Shown here: piece by piece, positions 23,573 to 33,178 of the stretch
How the letters are laid out: each line of letters opens with the position of its first letter
Position numbering within the stretch: position 1 is the stretch's first letter
NCBI RefSeq assembly: GCF_000714935.1
Contig: NZ_JMIR01000043.1
Location: 1-33,178, forward strand
Source of the DNA: Tumebacillus flagellatus
GTDB taxonomy: Bacteria; Bacillota; Bacilli; Tumebacillales; Tumebacillaceae
Reading direction: 5' to 3'
Length of the DNA: 33,178 nt
Translations under genes and position numbers: made by a program
The notes under the pieces: generated by a model
Database searches by the model: none
The model's input: the letters and a program-made list of their open reading frames with translations, nothing else
Told to the model about the DNA's origin: nothing

Positions 23573-23911
23573 TGTGGATAACGCATTCGACAGGAGGGAA
23601 AGTTTTCGACAGGGTTAGCAACACCCTTATCCACAATCCACACGGGTGTGAACAAACGTTCTTGCCTACTGTTCTCTATGTGGATAAGTTCCAAAAGTCC
23701 CGTTGTCATGAGGGTTTGCAATCTGGTAGAATGGAAAAGCCGCTTGTGGAGAAAAGTTTCCGATCCACATAGTTACTCACAGCTGTGGATAAGTTTGTGG
23801 ATAGTTATCCTCCCCCTGTGTACGGCTTGTCCACACGGTTGGGGATACGGTTTACATCGTTTGTCAAATCGTATAAAATATCGACATCTTTTGCCTACAT
23901 TATTATCCACA
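23573..23911. other. oriC: oriC left part (incAB-like): DnaA boxes upstream of dnaA
   Basis: The 560 bases between rpmH and dnaA hold no gene. Perfect DnaA boxes (TTATNCACA, either strand) lie at 23573-23581, 23627-23635, 23679-23687, 23784-23792 and 23903-23911. One-mismatch boxes are at 23745-23753, 23796-23804 and 23827-23835. They occur in both orientations. They are the expected sites for DnaA loading and dnaA autoregulation; the last lies just downstream of the dnaA promoter. Confidence 0.92.
23851..23879 (+). promoter_or_regulatory. dnaA promoter
   Basis: TTTACA (23851-23856), 17 bases, and TAAAAT (23874-23879), each 5 of 6 to consensus, about 100 bases before dnaA. DnaA boxes surround it, which fits autoregulation. 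Confidence 0.6.
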
Positions 23912-23978
23912 GTTCTTGTTGATGAAGAAACACTGTGGGTTTTTATTTGTGCACTTTTTGAGGAGGTTCTCGTCTTCT

Positions 23979-25340
23979 ATGGACCGGCAAGCAGTTGACC
24001 TGTGGCAGAAAACCTTGGCCACTCTCGAGACGAAGCTCTCCAAGCCGAGTTTTGAGACCTGGTTCAAGGCGACGAAGCCCGTCTCCTTTGAATCGAATAC
24101 CCTGATCGTCAGCGTCCCGAACGATTTTGCACGCGACTGGCTGGAATCTCGGTACTCCCACATCATCAAAGATACACTCGCCGCGTTAACGATGTCAGAG
24201 GTTGCGGTCAAGTTCGTCATTCCCCAGGTCTTCGATGAATCTCTCTATGAGAACTCGCCCAAGCCTGTGCCGGCGAACGCGACGCAAAACGGAACCTCCG
24301 GCGAAGAATTCGTGCCGTCCGCCCTGAATCCGAAGTACACCTTCGACACGTTTGTCATCGGGGCCGGCAATCGATTCGCGCACGCGGCGTCTCTCGCGGT
24401 GGCGGAAGCTCCGGCCAAAGCGTACAACCCGCTGTTCATCTACGGGGGGGTCGGTCTTGGCAAAACGCACTTGATGCACGCGATCGGTCATTATGTACTC
24501 GATACGAACCCGGCGGCGAAAGTGGTCTACATCTCGTCCGAAAAGTTCACCAACGAGTTCATCAACGCCATCCGCGACAACCGGCCGATCGATTTTCGCA
24601 ACAAGTACCGCAACGTCGATGTCCTCTTGATTGACGATATTCAATTTCTGGCCGGCAAAGAACAAACCCAAGAGGAATTCTTCCATACATTCAACGCGCT
24701 GCACGAGGAGAACAAGCAGATCATCATCTCCTCCGACCGCCCGCCGAAGGAAATTCCCACGCTGGAAGACCGGTTGCGCTCGCGCTTTGAATGGGGTTTG
24801 ATCACCGACATCCAACCGCCGGACTATGAAACCCGGATTGCGATCTTGCGCAAGAAAGCCAAGGCTGAAGCCCTGGACATTCCCAACGATGTCATCTCGC
24901 ACATCGCCAACAAGATCGACACCAACATCCGGGAACTCGAAGGCGCGCTGATCCGCGTCGTCGCGTATTCGTCGCTGATCAACCGCGATCTCTCGGCGGA
25001 ACTGGCGGCGGAAGCGCTCAAGGACATCATCCCGTCGAACAAGCCGAAGCAGATCACGATCCACGACATTCAAAAAGCGGTCGGCGAGCACTTCGATATG
25101 AAACTCGACGACTTCAAAGCCAAAAAGCGCACGAAGGCCATCGCCTTCCCGCGCCAGATCGCCATGTACCTCGCCCGCGAGCTGACCGATTTCTCGCTGC
25201 CCAAAATCGGCGATGAATTCGGCGGCCGCGACCACACCACCGTCATCCATGCGCACGAGAAGATCGCCAAGGAACTGCAAACCGACTTCACGCTGCGCCA
25301 GACGGTCGAATCATTAAAAGAGAAGCTCGGGCACAACTAA
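23979..25340 (+). CDS. dnaA: chromosomal replication initiator protein DnaA
   Basis: The AAA+ initiator of 453 residues that binds DnaA boxes and melts oriC. Domain I (about 1-80) holds [14 protein letters not shown]; a short domain II linker follows; domain III has Walker A GGVGLGKT (about 156-163), Walker B LLIDDIQF (about 216-223) and SSDRPPKEI; domain IV ends with the DNA-binding signature [16 protein letters not shown] chose the ATG at 23979, after AGGAGG with a rather long 12-base spacing; it gives the standard start with the LWQKTL segment, while frames from 23916 add 21 unmatched residues. It is the first gene of the right arm. A run of seven G bases in the Walker A codons leaves the frame intact. 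Confidence 0.99.
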   Translation: MDRQAVDLWQKTLATLETKLSKPSFETWFKATKPVSFESNTLIVSVPNDFARDWLESRYSHIIKDTLAALTMSEVAVKFVIPQVFDESLYENSPKPVPANATQNGTSGEEFVPSALNPKYTFDTFVIGAGNRFAHAASLAVAEAPAKAYNPLFIYGGVGLGKTHLMHAIGHYVLDTNPAAKVVYISSEKFTNEFINAIRDNRPIDFRNKYRNVDVLLIDDIQFLAGKEQTQEEFFHTFNALHEENKQIIISSDRPPKEIPTLEDRLRSRFEWGLITDIQPPDYETRIAILRKKAKAEALDIPNDVISHIANKIDTNIRELEGALIRVVAYSSLINRDLSAELAAEALKDIIPSNKPKQITIHDIQKAVGEHFDMKLDDFKAKKRTKAIAFPRQIAMYLARELTDFSLPKIGDEFGGRDHTTVIHAHEKIAKELQTDFTLRQTVESLKEKLGHN

Positions 25341-25344
25341 CAAG

Positions 25345-25545
25345 TGTGGATATCCGTTGTGACCAAACTGTGCATAACTTTTAGGTGAAATGTGAGCTTG
25401 GATATGTGGATAAGTCTGTCGAACATGCTCACATTTTGTCCACACCGAGAAAACCCGGCTGCCGCTGGGGTTTTCGGCGTTATCCACATATTCAGGGCGC
25501 CTACTAGTATTAGTACTAAAAAAGATCTTTATCTATCACCTACAA
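25345..25545. other. oriC: oriC right part (incC-like): DnaA boxes, DnaA-trio and unwinding region
   Basis: The dnaA-dnaN spacer holds perfect DnaA boxes at 25369-25377, 25405-25413 and 25480-25488, and one-mismatch boxes at 25345-25353 and 25436-25444. After the last box come a GGGCGC cluster (25495-25500), then six NTA triplets in a row (CTA CTA GTA TTA GTA CTA, 25501-25518), then AT-rich DNA to about 25545. This is the order known for the B. subtilis basal unwinding system: DnaA box, GC cluster, DnaA-trio, melting region. Confidence 0.88.
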
Positions 25546-25563
25546 CAATATGCGTTGCAGAGC

Positions 25564-25572
25564 TGTTATAGT
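25564..25572 (+). promoter_or_regulatory. candidate dnaN promoter, extended -10
   Basis: TGT followed by TATAGT forms an extended -10 about 35 bases before dnaN. No good -35 is present upstream. Confidence 0.4.
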
Positions 25573-25605
25573 ACACCTAAGAGATGCCAGCGAGGGGGCT
25601 GCTTC

Positions 25606-26742
25606 ATGAAAATCACCATTCTAAAAAACCAATTGGTGCAGGCTATACAAAACGTGCACAAAGCGGTTTCCAGCAAGTCGACGATTCCCGTTTTGTCGGG
25701 CATCAAGATGCTTGCGGACGACCAAGGTCTGCACTTCACCGCCACCGACTTGGAGATCGGGATTGAAACGTTGGTGCCGACTCTCATAGACGATGAAGAA
25801 ATCGTCCAAGTTAAAGAGGCAGGCGCGATCGTGCTGTCCGCCCGCTTCTTCGGCGAGATCGTGCGCAAACTTCCCGGCAAAACCGTTGAGATCGAAGTCA
25901 AGCAAAACTACCTCACGATCATCCGCTCCGGCAAAACGGAATACAATTTGCACGGTTTGGATCACGAAGAATTCCCGCGACTGCCGCAAGTGGCCGACAA
26001 CCGCGTGTTTTCCGTGCAATCGGATATTTTGAAAGACATGATTCGTCAAACCTCTCTCGCCGTCTCCACCGAAGAGATTCGTCCGGTGCTGACCGGCGTT
26101 GTGTTCTCGCTGAAAAACGGCAACTTGAAGTTCGTCGCCACCGACTCGCACCGACTCGCCACCCGTGAATCCGTGGTGGAAGCACCCCCGGAGCTGGAAT
26201 TTGCCAACGTCATCGTGCCGGGCAAATCCCTGAATGAACTGGGCCGGCTGCTTGCGGACGACGATTCGCTGGTCGATGTGCTCGTCGCCGAAAACCAAGT
26301 GCTGGTCAAGATGGGCCACACGAAGTTCTACACCCGCTTGATCGACGGCCAATACCCGGACATCTCGCGGATCATTCCGAGCACGTTTAAAACCGGCATG
26401 ACCGTCAACACCAAGGAACTGCAAGGCGCCATCGAGCGTGCGGCGCTCGTCGCCAAAGAGAACGACAACAACCTCGTTCGCTTCAACATCAAGCAAAACC
26501 GCCTCGAAATCTCTTCGAACTCGCCGGACGCGGGCAAGATGTCCGAACCGATCGACGAGATCGAAGTGACCGGCGACGACTTGGTGATCGCGTTTAACTC
26601 GAAGTATTTCCTCGATGCGCTGCGCGTGATCGACAGCCCGGACATCTTGATCGAGTTCACGGGCTCGATGAGCCCGTTCCTGATCAAACTGCCGGACAAC
26701 CCGCGCTACCTGCACTTGATTTTGCCGGTTCGCATTTACTAA
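25606..26742 (+). CDS. dnaN: DNA polymerase III beta subunit (sliding clamp)
   Basis: The ring clamp of 378 residues that tethers the replicative polymerase to DNA and serves repair proteins. Three similar domains are visible: MKITILKNQLVQAIQNVHKAVSSKSTIPVLSGI starts the first, FATDSHRLATRE is the conserved motif in the second, and the third ends YLHLILPVRIY, close to the usual hydrophobic cleft. Length is typical. The ATG has AGGGGG 8 bases upstream; the longer frame to 25555 has no similarity. Followed after 22 bases by yaaA, in an operon with recF and remB. Confidence 0.99.
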   Translation: MKITILKNQLVQAIQNVHKAVSSKSTIPVLSGIKMLADDQGLHFTATDLEIGIETLVPTLIDDEEIVQVKEAGAIVLSARFFGEIVRKLPGKTVEIEVKQNYLTIIRSGKTEYNLHGLDHEEFPRLPQVADNRVFSVQSDILKDMIRQTSLAVSTEEIRPVLTGVVFSLKNGNLKFVATDSHRLATRESVVEAPPELEFANVIVPGKSLNELGRLLADDDSLVDVLVAENQVLVKMGHTKFYTRLIDGQYPDISRIIPSTFKTGMTVNTKELQGAIERAALVAKENDNNLVRFNIKQNRLEISSNSPDAGKMSEPIDEIEVTGDDLVIAFNSKYFLDALRVIDSPDILIEFTGSMSPFLIKLPDNPRYLHLILPVRIY

Positions 26743-26764
26743 TTTCCTGAAGGAGTCGAACAGC

Positions 26765-26992
26765 ATGGCTGCACATGAGGTATACCTGTCCAAGGACGAG
26801 ATCACGCTCGGACAATTCTTGAAGTTCGCCGACATCATCGACTCGGGCGGCATGACCAAGTGGTTTTTGGAAGAGCATGACATTACCGTCAACGGCGAAG
26901 TCGAGTCCCGCCGCGGCCGCAAACTGCACCCGGGCGATCTCGTCCATATCGCAGGCGTGGGCACGTACAAGCTGGAAAAGGAACAAGGGTAG
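26765..26992 (+). CDS. yaaA: S4-domain RNA-binding protein YaaA (RlbA-like)
   Basis: A 75-residue S4 domain protein conserved between dnaN and recF in Firmicutes. The S4 pattern reads ITLGQFLKFADIIDSGGMTKWFLEEHDITVNGEVESRRGRKLHPGDLVHI. In B. subtilis it is linked to 50S ribosome assembly. The ATG has AAGGAG 9 bases upstream. Its TAG is directly followed by the recF ATG, so recF is probably coupled to it. Confidence 0.96.
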   Translation: MAAHEVYLSKDEITLGQFLKFADIIDSGGMTKWFLEEHDITVNGEVESRRGRKLHPGDLVHIAGVGTYKLEKEQG

Positions 26993-28102
26993 ATGTGGCT
27001 CAAAGCACTGGAACTTCGTGATTTTCGCAATTACGAGTCTCTGCAACTGTTTGACCTCTCGCCGCGGGTGAACATCTTCGTCGGCCAGAACGCCCAGGGC
27101 AAGACCAACGTCATCGAATCGGTGCTGATGCTTGCCGTTGCCAAAAGCCACCGCACGAACCGCGACGCCGAGATGATCCGCTTCGGCGGCGAGACGGCGC
27201 TTTTGCAAGGGATGGTCGAACGGGACAACCGCACGTACAAACTGGACTTGCACCTGTTGCAAAAAGGCAAGAAAAGCCGCGTCAACGGCGTGGAGAAACG
27301 CAAGATGAGCGACTTTGTCGGGCATTTGAACGTGGTGTTGTTCGCACCGGAAGACCTGCAATTGATCAAAGGCGGCCCGCAAACGCGGCGCCGCTTTCTC
27401 GACGTGGAAATCGGGCAGGTCTCCCCGCAATACCTCTACAACCTCTCCCAGTATCAAAAAGTCCTCCTCCAGCGCAACACTCTGCTCAAAGAGATCGCCA
27501 AGAAGGAAAAAACCGAAGAGTTGCTCTCGATTTGGGACGAGCAGCTCTGCGTGTACGGCGCCAAAGTGCTGCAAAAGCGCTTTGAGTTTGTGGACAAACT
27601 CGAAGGTTTTGCCCGCGACATCCACAGCCGGATCTCCGGCGGCAAAGAGCTGCTCTCGTTTCGTTATGTCAACTCGTTTGATTGGACGGAAGGCCAAGAC
27701 GCGGCAGATCGTTTTTTCCAAACCTTGCAATCGAAGCGCAGATTGGATATCCTACGAGGAACTACGTCTGTCGGTCCGCACCGCGACGATTTGGAAGTGC
27801 GGATCGACGAGCGAGAGGTGCATACGTACGGGTCTCAAGGTCAGCAACGCACGGCGTCGCTGTCGATGAAACTGGCGGAGATCGAATTGATCAAGGCCGA
27901 AGTCGGCGAATATCCGGTGTTGTTGCTCGACGACGTGCTTTCGGAGTTGGACAGTGAACGGCAGCTGCATCTGGTCGAGAGCATGGGCGAACGCGTGCAG
28001 ACTTTGATCACCACGACCAGCACGTACGGATTGGAGCAGTTCATGCAGGAAGAGGCGCACGTGTACCGCGTGGATCACGGCGCGATGTCCAGGGAAGGGT
28101 AG
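26993..28102 (+). CDS. recF: DNA replication/repair protein RecF
   Basis: An SMC-like ATPase of 369 residues that binds gapped DNA and helps RecO/RecR load RecA. Walker A is GQNAQGKTN at about residues 31-39, the ABC-type signature lies in GSQGQQRTASLSMKLAE, and Walker B is PVLLLDDVLSELD. The start MWLKALELRDFRNYESL is typical. The ATG follows the yaaA stop with no gap; AAGGG just before it is the only ribosome site, so coupling is likely. Ten bases separate it from remB. Confidence 0.98.
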   Translation: MWLKALELRDFRNYESLQLFDLSPRVNIFVGQNAQGKTNVIESVLMLAVAKSHRTNRDAEMIRFGGETALLQGMVERDNRTYKLDLHLLQKGKKSRVNGVEKRKMSDFVGHLNVVLFAPEDLQLIKGGPQTRRRFLDVEIGQVSPQYLYNLSQYQKVLLQRNTLLKEIAKKEKTEELLSIWDEQLCVYGAKVLQKRFEFVDKLEGFARDIHSRISGGKELLSFRYVNSFDWTEGQDAADRFFQTLQSKRRLDILRGTTSVGPHRDDLEVRIDEREVHTYGSQGQQRTASLSMKLAEIELIKAEVGEYPVLLLDDVLSELDSERQLHLVESMGERVQTLITTTSTYGLEQFMQEEAHVYRVDHGAMSREG

Positions 28103-28112
28103 GTGTGGCTAG

Positions 28113-28364
28113 ATGTTCATCCACTTGGGTGGAGACGTCATGGTGCAGAGCAAGGAAGTCATCGCGATTTTTGACCTCAAGATGAAATACTCGGCAGACG
28201 CGACCAAGGAGTTTCTCGACGTGGCAGACGAGGAAGGCTTTGTGGTGGTGATCGACGAGAACGAAAGCAAATCGTTCGTCGTGACGACCCGCAAAGTGTT
28301 TTACTCGCCGATTTCTTCGCTGACGTTGAAGAAAAGAGCCGGGTTCGTCTCCGAATTGGAATAG
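28113..28364 (+). CDS. remB: extracellular matrix regulator RemB-like (DUF370)
   Basis: An 83-residue DUF370 protein between recF and gyrB, the place of B. subtilis remB (yaaB), which helps activate matrix genes together with RemA. The segment MFIHLGGDVMVQSKEVIAIFDLK is characteristic; VTTRKVFYSPISSLTLKKRAG follows. The RemA family forms DNA-wrapping rings. The ATG is preceded by AAGGGTAGGTG. A hairpin terminator follows. Confidence 0.93.
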   Translation: MFIHLGGDVMVQSKEVIAIFDLKMKYSADATKEFLDVADEEGFVVVIDENESKSFVVTTRKVFYSPISSLTLKKRAGFVSELE

Positions 28365-28378
28365 GACTACCAGGTGTT

Positions 28379-28412
28379 CACCGGGACTTCTGACCCGGTG
28401 GACTTTTAATTT
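28379..28412 (+). terminator. probable terminator after remB
   Basis: CACCGGG pairs perfectly with CCCGGTG (28379-28385 with 28394-28400), followed after 3 bases by TTTTAATTT. The interrupted T tract makes it a weaker terminator. Confidence 0.6.
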
Positions 28413-28468
28413 GTGCGTTGAAATGATAGAATTTTATAGATTGGCGGTTCTCTACCAATCGCTTTTTT
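28411..28468 (+). promoter_or_regulatory. candidate gyrB promoter and leader hairpin
   Basis: TTGTGC (28411-28416), 18 bases, TATAGA (28435-28440) is a plausible sigma-A promoter. Immediately after it GATTGG pairs with CCAATC (28439-28444 with 28455-28460), followed by GC-TTTTTT, a terminator-like structure at the expected start of the transcript. It could be a second remB terminator or a leader element of gyrB. Confidence 0.4.
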
Positions 28469-28479
28469 GGTTTTCATGA

Positions 28480-30459
<1,980 letters not shown>

Positions 30460-30484
30460 TCTTGAACAGGTAAGGGGATACCCA

Positions 30485-32998
30485 ATGGCAGACATCGATC
30501 GCAACCCGACGATAGACATCGCGAGCGAACTGAAAAGCTCTTTCATCGACTACGCGATGTCGGTTATCGTCTCCCGTGCACTGCCGGACGTGCGCGACGG
30601 CTTGAAGCCGGTGCACCGCCGGATTTTGTACGCAATGTTTGAAGCCGGGATGACGCCGGATAAACCGTACAAGAAATCGGCACGCGTTGTCGGCGACGTG
30701 CTGGCAAAATACCACCCGCACGGGGACTCTTCCGTGTACGATGCGCTCGTGCGGATGGCGCAGGACTTCAACACCCGCTACTTGCTGGTCGACGGCCACG
30801 GCAACTTCGGTTCCGTGGACGGCGACGCGGCGGCGGCGATGCGTTACACCGAGTCGCGCATGTCGCAGATCGCAATGGAATTGCTGCGTGACATCAACAA
30901 GGAAACTGTCGATTTCGTCCCGAACTACGACGGTTCGGAAAAGCAGCCGGACGTGTTGCCGTCGCGCTTCCCGAACCTGCTCGTCAACGGCTCCAACGGG
31001 ATCGCCGTCGGGATGGCGACGAACATTCCGCCGCACAACTTGACCGAAGTCATCAACGGCGTGCTCGCGATGATCGAGAACCCGGAGATCACGGTGCAAG
31101 ACCTCATGAAGATCATCACCGCGCCGGACTTCCCGACCGCCGGCTTGATTCTCGGCCGTTCCGGGATTCGCCAAGCGTATGAAACCGGGCGCGGCTCGAT
31201 CATCATGCGCGCGAAAACGCACATCGAAGAAGCGAACAACGGCAAAGCGCGGATCATCGTCACCGAACTTCCGTACCAAGTCAACAAAGCCCGCCTCGTC
31301 GAAAAAATCGCGGAGCTCGTCCGCGATAAGAAGATCGACGGCATCACCGACCTGCGCGACGAATCGGACCGCACCGGGATGCGCGTCGTCATCGAGTTGC
31401 GCCGCGATGTGAAGCCGCAAGTGGTGCTGATGAACCTCTTCAAGCACACGCAGCTGCAATCGACGTTCGGCGTGAACATGCTGGCGCTCGTGAACAAGGA
31501 ACCGCGCGTTCTGAACTTGCGCGAGGTGATCTACTACTACCTCGAACATCAGAAGGACGTCATCACCCGCCGCACCCAGTTCGAGCTGAAAAAGGCGCGT
31601 GCCCGCGCGCACATCCTCGAAGGTCTGCGTATCGCGCTCGACCACATCGACGAAGTGATCGCTCTGATTCGCGCCAATCGCACGACGGAAGATGCGCGCA
31701 ACGCGTTGATGGAGCGCTTCGGCCTCTCCGAAGAGCAATCGCAAGCGATCCTCGACATGCGTCTGCAACGACTGACCGGCCTCGAACGCGACAAGATCGA
31801 GAACGAGTACAAAGAATTGATGGCGCTGATTGCCGAGCTTGAATCGATCTTGGCGGACCAGTCGAAACTCATGGGAGTCATCCGCGACGAGATCACCGAA
31901 ATTCGCGACAAGTTCGGCGACGAGCGTCGCACGGTGGTCACTGCGGCGGAAGGCGACATCGACGAAGCAGACCTGATCCCGGTGGAAGACGTGGTCATCA
32001 CGATCACGCACCAAGGGTATATCAAGCGTCTGCCGGCCAACACCTATCGCAGCCAGAAGCGCGGCGGGCGCGGCGTGACGGCGACGGGGATGAAAGAGGA
32101 GGACTTTGTCGAGCACCTCTTCACCACGTCTTCGCACAACTACCTGCTGTTCTTCACGAATCGCGGCAAAGCGTACCGGATCAAAGCGTACGAAGTGCCG
32201 GAGTTCGGACGCGCTGCCAAGGGGACGCCGATCATCAATGTGCTGAACATCGAACAGGGTGAGATGGTGTCGGCGGTGATTCCGCTTGAAAACCTCTCCG
32301 ATTCGGCCGAAGTGGACGTCGATCATGATGATGTGCACGAGGAATCGGAAGCGGCGAACGGGCCGTTCTTGTTCTTGGCGACCCGTCGCGGGATCGTCAA
32401 GAAGACGCCGCTCACCGCGTACCAGAACATCCGCAAAGCCGGTCTGATCGCGTTGACGCTGAAGGACGAAGACGAATTGATCGGCGTCAAGTTGACCGAC
32501 GGCAACCGCAACATCATCCTCGGCACTCGCAACGGCATGTCGGTGCATTTCCCGGAGAACGATGTTCGTTCGATGGGCCGCAACGCGGCCGGCGTGAAAG
32601 GGATCGAGTTGGATGCAGGCGACTACGTGATCGACATGGACGTCACCAACGACAACTGCCATGTGCTCGTCGTCTCCAGCAAAGGCTACGGCAAGCGTTC
32701 GCCGATCGATTCGTACCGCATCCAAGGCCGCGGCGGCCGTGGTCTGAAGACGATCGACCGCACGGAGAAGACCGGACATATCGCGGGGCTGAAAGTGGTC
32801 ACCGAGGAAGACGACATCATGGTCATCACCAACACCGGCGTGGTCATCCGCATGGCGGTCAACACGATCTCCGAACTCAGCCGTATCACGCAGGGCGTCA
32901 AGTTGATCACCCTGCATGACGAGGAAGAGGAAGTCTCGACCGTCGCTCGCGTTCCGAAGAGCGATGAGGAAGAAACGCATACGAAAGACGAAGAATAG
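30485..32998 (+). CDS. gyrA: DNA gyrase subunit A
   Basis: The DNA-cleaving subunit (837 residues) of gyrase. The catalytic tyrosine is Y121 in MRYTESRMS. The quinolone region [19 protein letters not shown] carries Ser82 and Asp86, matching the sensitive-type Ser83/Asp87 of E. coli. The C-terminal beta-pinwheel contains the GyrA box as QKRGGRG, which separates it from ParC. The protein ends in an acidic tail ([12 protein letters not shown]). The ATG has AAGGGG about 8 bases upstream. It is 25 bases after gyrB, followed by a strong terminator and an rRNA promoter. Confidence 0.99.
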   Translation: MADIDRNPTIDIASELKSSFIDYAMSVIVSRALPDVRDGLKPVHRRILYAMFEAGMTPDKPYKKSARVVGDVLAKYHPHGDSSVYDALVRMAQDFNTRYLLVDGHGNFGSVDGDAAAAMRYTESRMSQIAMELLRDINKETVDFVPNYDGSEKQPDVLPSRFPNLLVNGSNGIAVGMATNIPPHNLTEVINGVLAMIENPEITVQDLMKIITAPDFPTAGLILGRSGIRQAYETGRGSIIMRAKTHIEEANNGKARIIVTELPYQVNKARLVEKIAELVRDKKIDGITDLRDESDRTGMRVVIELRRDVKPQVVLMNLFKHTQLQSTFGVNMLALVNKEPRVLNLREVIYYYLEHQKDVITRRTQFELKKARARAHILEGLRIALDHIDEVIALIRANRTTEDARNALMERFGLSEEQSQAILDMRLQRLTGLERDKIENEYKELMALIAELESILADQSKLMGVIRDEITEIRDKFGDERRTVVTAAEGDIDEADLIPVEDVVITITHQGYIKRLPANTYRSQKRGGRGVTATGMKEEDFVEHLFTTSSHNYLLFFTNRGKAYRIKAYEVPEFGRAAKGTPIINVLNIEQGEMVSAVIPLENLSDSAEVDVDHDDVHEESEAANGPFLFLATRRGIVKKTPLTAYQNIRKAGLIALTLKDEDELIGVKLTDGNRNIILGTRNGMSVHFPENDVRSMGRNAAGVKGIELDAGDYVIDMDVTNDNCHVLVVSSKGYGKRSPIDSYRIQGRGGRGLKTIDRTEKTGHIAGLKVVTEEDDIMVITNTGVVIRMAVNTISELSRITQGVKLITLHDEEEEVSTVARVPKSDEEETHTKDEE

Positions 32999-33007
32999 GA
33001 AAGTGAA

Positions 33008-33041
33008 AACCGTGTCTGCCGAAAGCAGGCACGGTTTTTTT
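33008..33041 (+). terminator. intrinsic terminator of gyrBA
   Basis: A 12-bp stem with one G-U pair (33008-33019 with 33025-33036) and a run of seven T residues, 10 bases after the gyrA stop. Confidence 0.93.
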
Positions 33042-33060
33042 GTGTTCTGTGAAAAGAGTG

Positions 33061-33178
33061 TTGACAGATTCATAGGGATATGATAGATTAGTTGAGTAGC
33101 CGCTGAGCTACAGCATTGATCCTTGAAAACTAAACGAGTGATAGATGAAGATCGATTCGAGCCAGAAGCTCTTCGGAG
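33061..33178 (+). promoter_or_regulatory. rRNA operon promoter and leader (incomplete)
   Basis: A perfect TTGACA (33061-33066), 17 bases, and TAGATT (33084-33089) form a strong-type promoter directly after the gyrA terminator. The transcript begins with a GTAGC/GCTAC hairpin (33096-33100 with 33107-33111), then CCTTGAAAACTAAAC (33121-33135), a sequence typical of the DNA shortly before 16S rRNA genes in Bacillales. gyrA followed by an rRNA operon is the B. subtilis rrnO arrangement. The 16S gene itself is not in the window. Confidence 0.8.

Noticed and set aside
24440-24465. Run of seven G bases in dnaA as a possible frameshift
   Set aside because: The frame is continuous through the Walker A motif and the protein is full length.

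Overview
The window is the chromosomal origin region of a Gram-positive, endospore-forming member of the Bacillales. This follows from the gene order rnpA-rpmH-oriC-dnaA-dnaN-yaaA-recF-remB-gyrB-gyrA-(rRNA operon), from a noc gene beside parA/parB, from spoIIIJ-type yidC plus jag, and from a yyaC sporulation gene. The fairly GC-rich codon usage, the DUF4446/DUF554/cysteine desulfurase block next to parB, and the protein sequences suggest an Alicyclobacillaceae relative such as Tumebacillus. That placement is an inference, not a database result.

Layout. Positions 1-2,800 are accessory: a RidA-family protein, a MarR regulator with the polyamine acetyltransferase PaiA, a divergent small membrane ORF and a YCII/DGPF protein. 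Positions 2,800-16,400 form the left housekeeping arm, nearly all on the minus strand: ssb, ychF, two small genes (DUF3892 and a WYL-like protein) below a promoter with two LexA boxes, an operon of CvpA-like / DUF3343 / MscS / YyzM / molybdopterin oxidoreductase, the plus-strand pair yyaC-ykuS, DUF4446, DUF554, a cysteine desulfurase, then parB, parA and noc. Positions 16,500-23,400 carry rsmG-mnmG-mnmE and jag-yidC-yidD-rnpA, then rpmH. oriC is bipartite: DnaA boxes at 23,573-23,911 before dnaA and at 25,345-25,488 after it, the second group running into a DnaA-trio array and AT-rich DNA. To the right, dnaA to gyrA are all on the plus strand, and the window ends inside the promoter/leader of an rRNA operon.

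How the parts work together. DnaA opens oriC, DnaN and Ssb act at the fork, RecF and gyrase handle repair and topology. ParA/ParB act on a parS-like site found at 4755-4770, about 20 kb left of oriC, and Noc protects the nucleoid. RnpA/RpmH, YidC/YidD/Jag and MnmE/MnmG/RsmG supply RNA processing, membrane insertion and RNA modification. Except for yyaC, ykuS and the small ORF at 1864, every gene points away from oriC, codirectional with replication.

The most interesting non-standard signals are: two LexA/SOS boxes around the promoter of a small WYL-like gene; a palindromic operator shared by divergent promoters of the MarR-paiA unit; a sigma-E-like promoter before the CvpA-DUF3343-MscS-YyzM-YyaE operon; a DnaA-box cluster at the mnmE promoter; the single parS-like site; and an ssb gene without its usual rpsF/rpsR neighbours that carries a nine-unit Gly/Asn/Gln repeat linker. 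I found no clearly new defence or mobile system.
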